A program made the position numbers and the translations under genes. This document shows positions 57,147 through 64,000 of a stretch of 64,000 nt of DNA, piece by piece. The notes beneath the pieces are model-generated. The model was not told the origin of the DNA and made no database searches. It saw only the letters and a program-made list of their open reading frames with translations. The stretch comes from JADJRH01 sp046351455 (GTDB taxonomy: Bacteria > Myxococcota_A > Polyangia > Polyangiales > Polyangiaceae), in the NCBI GenBank assembly GCA_046351455.1, contig JAXLYM010000002.1:248001-312000 (forward strand), given 5' to 3'. The stretch's first letter is position 1; every line of letters starts with the position of its first letter.

Positions 57147-58835
57147 ATGAGCTCCGCAGAAACTGAAGGGGTACCGGGTGCGCGCGTCGGGGACGTCCTG
57201 CAGGGCAAGTACAAGATCGAGAAGATCCTCGGCGCCGGAGGCATGGGCGTCGTAGCGGCGGCGACGCACCTCCACCTCGACGAGAAGGTCGCGATCAAGT
57301 TCCTCCTGCCCGACGCCGCGAAGAGCGCGGACACGCGGAGCCGCTTCCAGCGCGAGGCGAAGGCCGCCGTGAAGATCAAGAGCGAGCACGTCGCGCGCGT
57401 GATCGACGTCGGCGAGATGGACAACGGCTCGCCGTTCATGGTGATGGAGTTCCTGAACGGGAAGGACCTCGCCGACACGGTGGAGACGGTGGGCGCGCTC
57501 CCGTGGCAAGCCGCCGTCGAGTACATCCTGCAGGCGTGCGAGGCGCTCGCGGAGGCGCACGCGGCCGGCATCGTCCACCGAGATCTCAAGCCCGCGAACC
57601 TCTTCCTCACGCACCGCGCGGACAGCTCGCCGTGCATCAAGGTGCTCGATTTCGGCATCTCGAAGATGGTCGGGTCGATCTCGATGCCGGGCATGACGAA
57701 GACGACGGCGGTGATGGGGTCGCCGCTCTACATGTCGCCGGAGCAGATGAAGTCGTCGAAGGACGTCGATCATCGCACCGACATCTGGTCGCTCGGCGCC
57801 ATCCTGTACGAGCTGCTCGCCGGCAACCCGCCGTTCATGGCCGACACGATGCCGCAGCTCTGCCTGATGATCCTGCAAGAGCCGCTGCCGCCGATCACGC
57901 ACGTTCGCCAGGACGTGCCGCCGCAGCTCGAGGCCGTGATCCGCCGGTGCCAGGAGAAGGATCCGAACCAGCGGTTCCAGAACGTGGCGGAGCTCGCGGC
58001 CGCGCTGGCGCCGTTCGCGACGGGGCGCGCGCGCCTCTCGGCCGAGCGGATCGCGGACGTGTTCCGCACCTCGGCGAACCGCGGCAGCCTCCACACGCCG
58101 ACGCCGGCTCCGCTCGCCGGAGCGCCCGCGTACGGAGCGCCCGCGCCGACCGTGCCGGGCGCTCCGTACGGATCGTCGTCGCAGCCGAATTTCCAGCCGT
58201 ACGGCCCCGGCCAGACGAGCGGCGGGTACGTCGCGCAAGCGCAGACGGGCGGCTTCTCGCAGAGCAGCCCGTCGCAGCCGCAGATCGCCGCGACCGTGAT
58301 GGGCGGCCCAGGGATGATGTCGACCACGGGCAACGCGATGGCGCCGGGTCACACGATGGCCGCGCCGCACGGGCCTCCGATGGGCGCGAGCACGGGCCAG
58401 TCGTGGGAGGGCTCGATGAGCGCCTCGACCGCGAAGAAGAGCCCCGTGGGCCTCATGATCGGCATCGCGGCGGGCGTCATGCTCGTGATCGGGATCGGCG
58501 TCGCGGCGCTCGTCTTGGCGGGCGGATCGAAGAACGGCGGCCAAGCGGTGAACGCGCTGCAGCCGCCCTCGGGCGCCACCACCGAGGTGAAGCCGGCGGT
58601 GACACCCGCGACGACGCCCGCGATGGATGCGCCCGCGGCGACCGGCACGATCGCGCCCGCGCCGGAGCCGACGACGCCGACGAACGCAGGCGGCAAGCCG
58701 GGCAAACCTGTCAAACCGGGCGCGACGGCGACCGCGACGACGACCGCGACCACCGCCACAACAACCACAACGACCACCACCACGACGACGACGCAGAAGG
58801 GCCCGCACCCGGGCCTCGACGACGACCGCAAGTGA
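57147..58835 (+). CDS. Membrane Ser/Thr protein kinase (PknB-like)
   Basis: A 562-residue eukaryotic-type kinase: glycine loop LGAGGMGVVAAATH (about 27-40), VAIKFLL lysine, HRDLKPANLFL, DFGISK and MSPEQMKSS. Residues 320-420 are a Pro/Gly/Gln-rich linker. A single transmembrane helix (about 433-455) is followed by an extracytoplasmic tail with a long threonine run (about residues 530-550). No PASTA or other sensor domain is present. GAGGTCAAAGGA precedes the ATG. Confidence 0.93.
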   Translation: MSSAETEGVPGARVGDVLQGKYKIEKILGAGGMGVVAAATHLHLDEKVAIKFLLPDAAKSADTRSRFQREAKAAVKIKSEHVARVIDVGEMDNGSPFMVMEFLNGKDLADTVETVGALPWQAAVEYILQACEALAEAHAAGIVHRDLKPANLFLTHRADSSPCIKVLDFGISKMVGSISMPGMTKTTAVMGSPLYMSPEQMKSSKDVDHRTDIWSLGAILYELLAGNPPFMADTMPQLCLMILQEPLPPITHVRQDVPPQLEAVIRRCQEKDPNQRFQNVAELAAALAPFATGRARLSAERIADVFRTSANRGSLHTPTPAPLAGAPAYGAPAPTVPGAPYGSSSQPNFQPYGPGQTSGGYVAQAQTGGFSQSSPSQPQIAATVMGGPGMMSTTGNAMAPGHTMAAPHGPPMGASTGQSWEGSMSASTAKKSPVGLMIGIAAGVMLVIGIGVAALVLAGGSKNGGQAVNALQPPSGATTEVKPAVTPATTPAMDAPAATGTIAPAPEPTTPTNAGGKPGKPVKPGATATATTTATTATTTTTTTTTTTTQKGPHPGLDDDRK

Positions 58836-58948
58836 CGTCATCGGGATGCTCCGCGCGCCTCCCCAGCAGGCGACGCGCGGAGGTCGGACCCGTGCCCGCG
58901 GCGCCGCAGATTTCCCCGCCGTGAGGGCGCCGCTGTATAAGGCAGCTC

Positions 58949-60004
58949 ATGCTGCGACACCTCCGTCACATCGTTTTTGTGGTCTCGCTGGCGTTCGTCG
59001 CCGGCCTCGCGCACGAGGCTCACGCCGGGGACGCGGCCGCGGCGCAGGCGCTGTTCGATCAGGCCAAGAAGCTCATGGGAGAGAAGCGCTACTCCGAGGC
59101 CTGCGCGAAGTTCGAGGAGAGCCAGAAACAAGACCCGGGGCTCGGGACGCAGACGAACCTCGCCATCTGCTACGAGTCGCTGGGCCGCACCGCGAGCGCG
59201 TGGTCGCTGTACCTCGACGTCGCGTCGCAGGCGAAGGCGACGAACCAGACGGAGCGTGAAAAGAAGGCCCGCGACGCCGCGAAGGCGCTGGAGCCGAAGC
59301 TGTCGAAGCTCACCGTGCAGGTGCTGTCGCCCGCGAAGCTCATCGAGGTGCGGCGCAACGGTGAGATCGTGTCGCAGGCGATGTGGGGCACCGCGATCCC
59401 CGTGGATCCGGGCCTGATCAAGCTCACGGCGACGGCGCCGGATCGCAGCTCTTGGGAGAAGTCGCTCACGGTCGACAAGCCGGGCGAGACCGTCGTCACC
59501 GTGCCCGAGCTGGAGAAGGGCAAGCCTGCCGCGGGCTACTACCCGACCGATACGCCCACCGGCACGACCACCAACCCCGCGCCCACGGGCACGACCACCA
59601 ACCCCGCGCCGACCAGCACTTCGACCGGCCCGGTCTACTACAACCCGAACGGCAACACTTCGTACCAGCCGCCCGGCGGCCTCCCCCCGGCGAAGCCCGC
59701 GATGAAGCGTCGCAGCGGCGGCCTGTTCGGCGGCGGCATCGCGATGGTCAGCGTCGGCGGCGTCACGACGCTCATCGGCTTGGCGTGGACGCTCGTCTCG
59801 TCCTTCGACTACGAGGGGCCTCCTCCGGCGGCCTTCGGAACGCTTGGCATCGGCCTCGCGCTCGTCGCCGGCGGCAGCGTGATGATCGCGGTCGGCAACA
59901 AGAAGGTGCCCGTCGATCCGAACGAGGCGTCCGTGCCGAAGCCGTCGCTCGTGCCGGAGGTTCGGCTCGGGCTCACCGGCGCGAACGCGAAGTGGGTGTT
60001 CTGA
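58949..60004 (+). CDS. Exported TPR protein with PEGA-like domain and C-terminal membrane segment
   Basis: A 351-residue protein with a signal peptide (cleavage near AHAG, residue 25). Two TPR-like helices pairs follow (QALFDQAKKLMGEKRYSEACAKFEESQKQ...LAICYESLGRTASAW), then a PEGA-like beta domain (about 115-190), a Pro/Thr-rich linker with the repeat PTGTTTNPA, and two transmembrane helices near 258-310. This architecture recurs in many myxobacterial paralogues. Its stop lies next to the stop of the convergent lipoprotein gene. Confidence 0.75.
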   Translation: MLRHLRHIVFVVSLAFVAGLAHEAHAGDAAAAQALFDQAKKLMGEKRYSEACAKFEESQKQDPGLGTQTNLAICYESLGRTASAWSLYLDVASQAKATNQTEREKKARDAAKALEPKLSKLTVQVLSPAKLIEVRRNGEIVSQAMWGTAIPVDPGLIKLTATAPDRSSWEKSLTVDKPGETVVTVPELEKGKPAAGYYPTDTPTGTTTNPAPTGTTTNPAPTSTSTGPVYYNPNGNTSYQPPGGLPPAKPAMKRRSGGLFGGGIAMVSVGGVTTLIGLAWTLVSSFDYEGPPPAAFGTLGIGLALVAGGSVMIAVGNKKVPVDPNEASVPKPSLVPEVRLGLTGANAKWVF

Positions 60005-60508
60005 TCAGTTCAGGCACTTCTCGAAGGTCTTCAGATCCTTCGAGTCGAACGCGCACTTGAGCACCTTCGGGTCGACGTTCTTGCCGACCAGGGACTTGAT
60101 GCAGCCGTTCGCCCAGTCCTCTTCCTTCTTCGACGCACCTTCCTGAATCGACTGCTCGGCCTTCTCGCGCTGCTTGTCGTTGAGCTTGGGGCTGAGGCTC
60201 GCGCGGAGGTCGGCGCGCCACAGATCGCCGAGCTTCTTGCCGAGATCGACGCAGTCGCGCTCCACGAGCGAGTAGTCGTCGGGCACGCTGTTCTCGTCAT
60301 CGGTCCTCTTCACGGTGCCCATCGCGACCGGGGTGGACGTCTGGCCCACCGACGTCTCGTCGGTCGAAGAGCCCGGATCCGTTGCGGTGGGATCGCCCTG
60401 GCCGCTGCCTTCGCCGGCCTTCGATGGATCGTCCGCCTTCGGGTTCGACGAGCAGCCGATCGCGAGGATCAGCGCGCAGAGAGAGGTGAGCCACGACAGC
60501 TTGGCCAT
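60005..60508 (-). CDS. Small lipoprotein, unknown function
   Basis: A 167-residue lipoprotein: signal with lipobox AIGC near residue 18, an acidic Ser/Thr/Gly linker, and a charged helical domain with three conserved-looking Cys (VERDCVDLG, NGCIKSL, KCAFDSKD...KCLN). The Cys count suggests disulfides in the periplasm. I do not recognise the family. The chosen ATG (MAKLSWL) begins the signal peptide; an upstream ATG would add a non-signal extension. Confidence 0.65.
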   Translation of the reverse strand: MAKLSWLTSLCALILAIGCSSNPKADDPSKAGEGSGQGDPTATDPGSSTDETSVGQTSTPVAMGTVKRTDDENSVPDDYSLVERDCVDLGKKLGDLWRADLRASLSPKLNDKQREKAEQSIQEGASKKEEDWANGCIKSLVGKNVDPKVLKCAFDSKDLKTFEKCLN

Positions 60509-60549
60509 GCGCGGACGGTAAAACGGGGCGCGGCCGGCCGTCAAACTGC

Positions 60550-61869
60550 TCACTTCTTCGCGGCGATCAGCTTGAGCAGCTCCGCGTAGCCCGTCGCGAG
60601 CACGAAGTCCGTCCCGCTCTTCGGATCGTCGGGGACCTCCGCGCGCGGGCCGTCGCGATCGTCGGGGCCGCGCTTCGTCTCGTCGGTGAGCACGGTCTGC
60701 GGGCGCGTGGAGACCGGGCCCTCCGCGAGCAGGTGGCCGTCGAGATCGCTCTCGCGCACGAGCACACCGTCCGGCGCGTCCGGGCGCTTGATCACGACGT
60801 CGGGGCGGATGCCCTCCGCCTGGATCGATCGACCGCTCGGCGTGTAGTAGCGCATCGTCGTGAGGCGGAGGCCCGCGCCGTTCGGCAGGTCGTAGATCGT
60901 CTGCACCGAGCCCTTGCCGAACGTCTGCGCGCCCACGATCTTCGCGCGCCCGTTGTCCTGCAGCGCGCCCGCGAGCAGCTCCGACGAGGACGCGGAGTAC
61001 TCGTTCACGAGCGCGACGATCGGCACGTCCGAGAGCGCCCCGCCCGCCGTCGCGCGCGCCTCGTCGATCACTCGGCCGCGGTGGCGCGTCGTGTAGATCG
61101 TGCCGCCGCCGAGGAACTCGTCCGCGACGCCCTCCGCTTCGTCGACGAGGCCGCCCGGGTTGTTGCGCAGGTCGAGGAGCACGCCCGCGATCTTCTCCTT
61201 CGACGCCGCGCGCAGCTTGCCGGTGATCACGAGCAGCTCGTCGCGCGTGCCCTCCTGGAACTGCTTCAAGCGGACGTACGCGACGCCGCCGTTCAGGCGC
61301 TTGCCGGTGACGCTGTCGACGTGGATGACCTCGCGCACGATCTCGAACGGGATCAGATCCGCGGCGTCCTTGCGGCGGATCGTGAGCTTCACCTTCGTGC
61401 CTGCGTCGCCGCGCATCATGTTGACGAGCTTGTCGATGCGCTCGCCGCGCACCGGCTTGCCGTCGATCGCGACGATCTGATCGCCCGGCCGGATGCCCGC
61501 GCGCGCCGCGGGAGAGCCGTCGAACGGCGCGATGATCGTGACGGCCTCGCCGCGGAAATCGACCTCCACGCCGACGCCCGCGAACTTGCCCTGGGTGTCG
61601 CCGCGGAAGATCGCGTAGTCGGACGGAGGCATGTACGCCGAGTGCGGATCCAGCTCCGCGACCATGCCCTTGATCGCGCCGTCGATCACCTTCTGCCGCT
61701 GCGTCGGATCCACGTAGTTGTTCTCGAGCAGCACGAGCACCCGCGACATCTGATCGAACGCGGCGTACGGGCTCGCCGACTGAGTCGTCGCGTCGGCCAT
61801 GTGCGCGGAGACGGCGCCGCCGGCGAACGCTGCGGCGACGAGGAGCGGGGTGCGGTGAGCTGCCTTCAC
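60550..61869 (-). CDS. S41-family C-terminal processing peptidase
   Basis: A 439-residue protease with an N-terminal anchor (about 8-24), a PDZ domain (about 95-180, GVGVEVDFRG...GIRPGDQIVAIDGKPV), and a tail-specific protease domain with the catalytic Ser in EYSASSSELLAGAL and Lys in TFGKGSVQT. It should clip C-termini of periplasmic proteins. The start is a GTG at 61869 (VKAAHRTPLL); upstream in-frame sequence reads as junk. A Asp/Pro-rich stretch near residue 410 precedes the C-terminal helix. Confidence 0.92.
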   Translation of the reverse strand: MKAAHRTPLLVAAAFAGGAVSAHMADATTQSASPYAAFDQMSRVLVLLENNYVDPTQRQKVIDGAIKGMVAELDPHSAYMPPSDYAIFRGDTQGKFAGVGVEVDFRGEAVTIIAPFDGSPAARAGIRPGDQIVAIDGKPVRGERIDKLVNMMRGDAGTKVKLTIRRKDAADLIPFEIVREVIHVDSVTGKRLNGGVAYVRLKQFQEGTRDELLVITGKLRAASKEKIAGVLLDLRNNPGGLVDEAEGVADEFLGGGTIYTTRHRGRVIDEARATAGGALSDVPIVALVNEYSASSSELLAGALQDNGRAKIVGAQTFGKGSVQTIYDLPNGAGLRLTTMRYYTPSGRSIQAEGIRPDVVIKRPDAPDGVLVRESDLDGHLLAEGPVSTRPQTVLTDETKRGPDDRDGPRAEVPDDPKSGTDFVLATGYAELLKLIAAKK

Positions 61870-62291
61870 GCGGGGTACGGTATCAGCGAAGGCGGATCTC
61901 GCACGCTCCCCACGGAGCTCCCGTCTCGCGCGAGTCGGAGCGTCACGCGTCGCCTTGCTTGAACCTTCCCACCATGGCGCCTCGGGGCGTATGCTCGGCC
62001 CGCCATCGTCGATCTGGATCCGCCGCGGTTTTCGCGGACGGCGCCCCGCTCGGCGTGCGCGCATCTTCCGGCATCGTCCGCCCAAGACCCCGATGGTTGC
62101 TTTGTCCAAGGGGGAGTGTTCGGCTACTTTGCCTTCCTCCCCCAGCGTCGCCGCCGGCGATGGCCCACCTTCTCGGGTGGGGACGTCGGCCCTGCGGGCA
62201 CCGCCCGCGACGACGCCTGGGCCCACCTCCCGGGTCTCCCGCGGCGATCCCTCGGACCTGGGGACCGCGAGGATCCTCGCGGGGAGCTAGG
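61870..62291. other. 422-bp divergent promoter region
   Basis: Non-coding region between the S41 protease (minus) and the ECF sigma gene (plus). TTGTCC (62102-62107) and TACTTT (62125-62130), 17 bp apart, form a plausible sigma-70-type promoter for the sigma gene, leaving a leader of about 155 bases. Open frames here are Arg/Pro-rich and look like GC artefacts. No RNA gene was recognised. Confidence 0.5.
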
Positions 62292-62879
62292 ATGGCCAAC
62301 CCGACCGATCGTGAACTCGTGGCCCTGGCGAAGAGCGGCGACGCTCAAGCTTTCGGGACGCTCGTGCGCCGTCACCAGCGGCGCATCTTCCGGCTCGCGT
62401 TCCATTTGGTGCGCACCGGAGCGGAGGCGGAGGACGTGACGCAAGAGACGTTCGTCCGCGCATATCAGGCGCTCGATCGCTTCGACGGTCGCAGCGAGCC
62501 GTTCACCTGGCTCTATCGCATCGCGGTGAACCTCTCGCTCAACACCATCCGAGCGCGGAAATCGACGAGGGACAGCACGCCCTCGGACGATCCGCGGATC
62601 GAGGCGCTGCTCACGGAGACGAGGCCGAGCCACGGGAGCGATCCCGCGGCTCAATCTCATCAACGACAGCTCGCGGTGGCTCTCTGCGACGGGATCGATC
62701 GGCTGTCGGACACGCTGCGCACCACGCTCATCTTGGTGTGCATCGACGGCGTCGGACACGACGAGGCTGCGAAGGTCCTCGGGTGCCCTGAAGGAACCGT
62801 CGCGTGGCGCGTTCACGAGGCTCGACGAAAGCTCCGGGAGTACCTGGCGGAGCGAGGTTTTGGAGGCGAGGCAGGATGA
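62292..62879 (+). CDS. ECF-type RNA polymerase sigma factor
   Basis: A 195-residue sigma-70-family factor of the ECF group: region 2 (AFGTLVRRHQRRIFRLAFHLV...AEDVTQETFVRAYQALDRF) and region 4 (LSDTLRTTLILVCIDGVGHDEAAKVLGCPEGTVAWRVHEARRKL). A 30-residue linker joins them. Its stop overlaps the ATG of the next gene, the typical layout of a sigma factor with its membrane-bound partner. AGGATG context places a weak GGAG ribosome site just before the start. Confidence 0.92.
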   Translation: MANPTDRELVALAKSGDAQAFGTLVRRHQRRIFRLAFHLVRTGAEAEDVTQETFVRAYQALDRFDGRSEPFTWLYRIAVNLSLNTIRARKSTRDSTPSDDPRIEALLTETRPSHGSDPAAQSHQRQLAVALCDGIDRLSDTLRTTLILVCIDGVGHDEAAKVLGCPEGTVAWRVHEARRKLREYLAERGFGGEAG

Positions 62880-64000
62880 AAGGCAACGGAGATCTCGATC
62901 TCGACGCGCTCCTCGGGCGGTGGCCTGCGGAGGATCTGCAAAAGAACGGGGGACCGTCTTGGGACGAGCGCGCGGACGCGATCGTGGCGGCCGCCGCAGC
63001 GCTCAAGAAAGAGGGCTCCGCCGAGGTGATCGAGGCGCTGCTCGCGCCCCCTCCGCTCGTCGCGGAGGCCGGTGAAGAGAAGGCCGGAGCGTCGCAGCCG
63101 GCGGCGGACGCGCCGAAGAAGCCGAGCTTGAAGGAGCTCGCGGCGCGCGCGCGGACCTCGATCCCGCCGGCGAGCACATCGACGCCGCCTCCGGGGCGGA
63201 TCTCGTCGATCCCGGGCGGCGGCGCGACCGTGACGCCGATCCACCGCGCCGCCGCGGCGAAGCCTGGCAAGGAGGACTCGGGCGTGCTGCGCCTCGCGGA
63301 TCTCCAGGCCGAGGTGGCGAAGAAGGACGCGGACGCAGCCGCCGCGAAGGCCGCGGAGATCGCCGCGGCGAAGGCCGCCGAAGACGCCGCGAAGGAGCCG
63401 AAGAAGGTCGCCGCTGCGCCCGTGCCCGTGGTCGCGAGCGCGCCCGCCGCGAACGGCAACGGCAAGAACGGCATGTGGGCCGGCCTCGCGATCGCGGTCC
63501 TCGGCGTGGCCGCGGCGTTCGCGATTTACCGCACGCGCCAGCCGAGCACGGCTCCTGCGAAGACGGACGTGGTCGCGATCAACACGCAGGCGGCGCAATC
63601 CACGAGCGCGCCCGCGGTGACGGCGGCGCCCGCGGCGACCGCGGAGCCCGCGGCGGTCGCGTCGACCGAGGTGGCGCCGCAGGCGACGGCGGCCGCGAAA
63701 GCAGGCGATCCGGCGCAGGGCGTGGGCGGTCAAGGGCCCGCGGCGCCCGCGACGGCGGTCGCGCTCAACGAGCCGAAGCCCGCGACGTCCGCGGCCCCGA
63801 AGGGCGACGGCAAGGTCGGCACGCTCGACGAGGAGATGAAGAAGGCCGTCGGCCCGAACGAGTCGCAGCCCGCTCCGCAGGACGACTCGAAGCCCGCGTC
63901 CGGCGCGGCGTCCGGCAGCAACCTGCCGGATCAACCGTCGCAGGGCAACGCGCAGGCGGCCGTGCGCGCGGTGCTCCCGGCCGCGAAGGCGTGCGTCGCC
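62876..64000 (+). CDS. Membrane protein downstream of the sigma factor, partial (candidate anti-sigma)
   Basis: The frame stays open to the end of the window (375 codons, no stop). The N-terminal 180 residues are charged and Ala/Lys-rich, with no CHCC zinc anti-sigma motif. One transmembrane helix (about residues 200-217, MWAGLAIAVLGVAAAFAIY) is followed by a long Ala/Pro/Thr-rich periplasmic stretch. At the very end, AAVRAVLPAAKACVA resembles the start of an AgmX/PglI-type Cys domain. Overlap with the sigma gene (ATGA) suggests it controls that sigma factor, but family membership is unproven. Confidence 0.7.
   Translation, partial: MKGNGDLDLDALLGRWPAEDLQKNGGPSWDERADAIVAAAAALKKEGSAEVIEALLAPPPLVAEAGEEKAGASQPAADAPKKPSLKELAARARTSIPPASTSTPPPGRISSIPGGGATVTPIHRAAAAKPGKEDSGVLRLADLQAEVAKKDADAAAAKAAEIAAAKAAEDAAKEPKKVAAAPVPVVASAPAANGNGKNGMWAGLAIAVLGVAAAFAIYRTRQPSTAPAKTDVVAINTQAAQSTSAPAVTAAPAATAEPAAVASTEVAPQATAAAKAGDPAQGVGGQGPAAPATAVALNEPKPATSAAPKGDGKVGTLDEEMKKAVGPNESQPAPQDDSKPASGAASGSNLPDQPSQGNAQAAVRAVLPAAKACVA

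Noticed and set aside
58730..58800. ACC/ACG-rich stretch as a microsatellite or regulatory repeat.
   Set aside because: It encodes a threonine-rich tail of the kinase with mixed Thr codons, so selection is at protein level.
61959..62291. In-frame upstream extension of the sigma-factor gene.
   Set aside because: The translation is Arg/Pro-rich without family similarity, and the normal sigma start (MANPTDREL) lies at 62292.

Overview
The window is one continuous stretch of very GC-rich, densely packed bacterial chromosome. It has no insertion sequences, phage genes, CRISPR arrays, rRNA or recognisable tRNA. A myxobacterium (Myxococcota, most likely Polyangiales) fits best. The signs are a kelch/Cys-repeat surface lipoprotein with a MYXO-CTERM-like tail, an AgmX/PglI-type lipoprotein, eukaryotic-type Ser/Thr kinases with proline-rich tails, many small lipoproteins, and microcompartment shell proteins that closely resemble my recollection of those of Haliangium ochraceum. 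No species can be assigned from sequence alone.

Layout. (1) 0.1-14.6 kb is a sulfur-metabolism island, almost all on the minus strand. It has a PsrABC/PhsABC-type molybdoenzyme, two split YeeE/YedE transporter pairs, a rhodanese-like protein, a twelve-haem cytochrome c, an ETHE1-type persulfide dioxygenase, a TauE/SafE exporter, sulfide:quinone oxidoreductase with its DUF1641 partner, a universal stress protein and a methyltransferase. Three of these transcription units carry good sigma-54 -24/-12 matches, and the non-coding gaps hold a dense cluster of TGAAAC boxes. (2) 14.7-25.3 kb is mixed: the kelch lipoprotein, YggS, a TlpA-like thioredoxin, Ku, ExbD/TolR, TpiA, a zinc-ribbon pseudokinase, a VWA protein and a divergent adenylosuccinate-synthetase homologue. 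(3) 25.4-31.8 kb is a bacterial microcompartment operon: an RpiB-DeoC fusion, two double-stacking-type BMC-T, one BMC-H, three BMC-P, one single-layer-type BMC-T and a CoA-acylating aldehyde dehydrogenase. (4) 31.9-39.7 kb holds a VTT-domain membrane protein, a metallo-beta-lactamase-fold hydrolase, a methyltransferase, lipoproteins, a ClpB-like Hsp100 with altered pore loops, and Fmt. (5) 39.8-48.5 kb is a tightly coupled four-gene minus-strand operon: CHAT protease with a degenerate SIR2-like domain, a membrane STAND NTPase, a calcineurin-like phosphoesterase and a second caspase/gingipain-fold protein. (6) 48.6-64 kb holds a P-type cation ATPase, PspA, acyl-CoA dehydrogenase, a Ser/Thr kinase, TPR and other lipoproteins, an S41 protease and an ECF sigma factor with a membrane partner that runs off the end.

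How they work together. The sulfur island plausibly imports sulfur compounds, reduces or oxidises polysulfide/sulfide at the membrane and detoxifies persulfide. The microcompartment should confine acetaldehyde released from deoxyribose-5-phosphate by DeoC and convert it to acetyl-CoA. The protease/STAND operon looks like a regulated-proteolysis, cell-death or immunity module.

The items most worth a second look are that protease/STAND operon, the RpiB-DeoC fusion (which keeps what looks like the old deoC promoter, ribosome site and start codon), and the shared sigma-54/TGAAAC control of the sulfur genes. All counts and alignments were made by eye.
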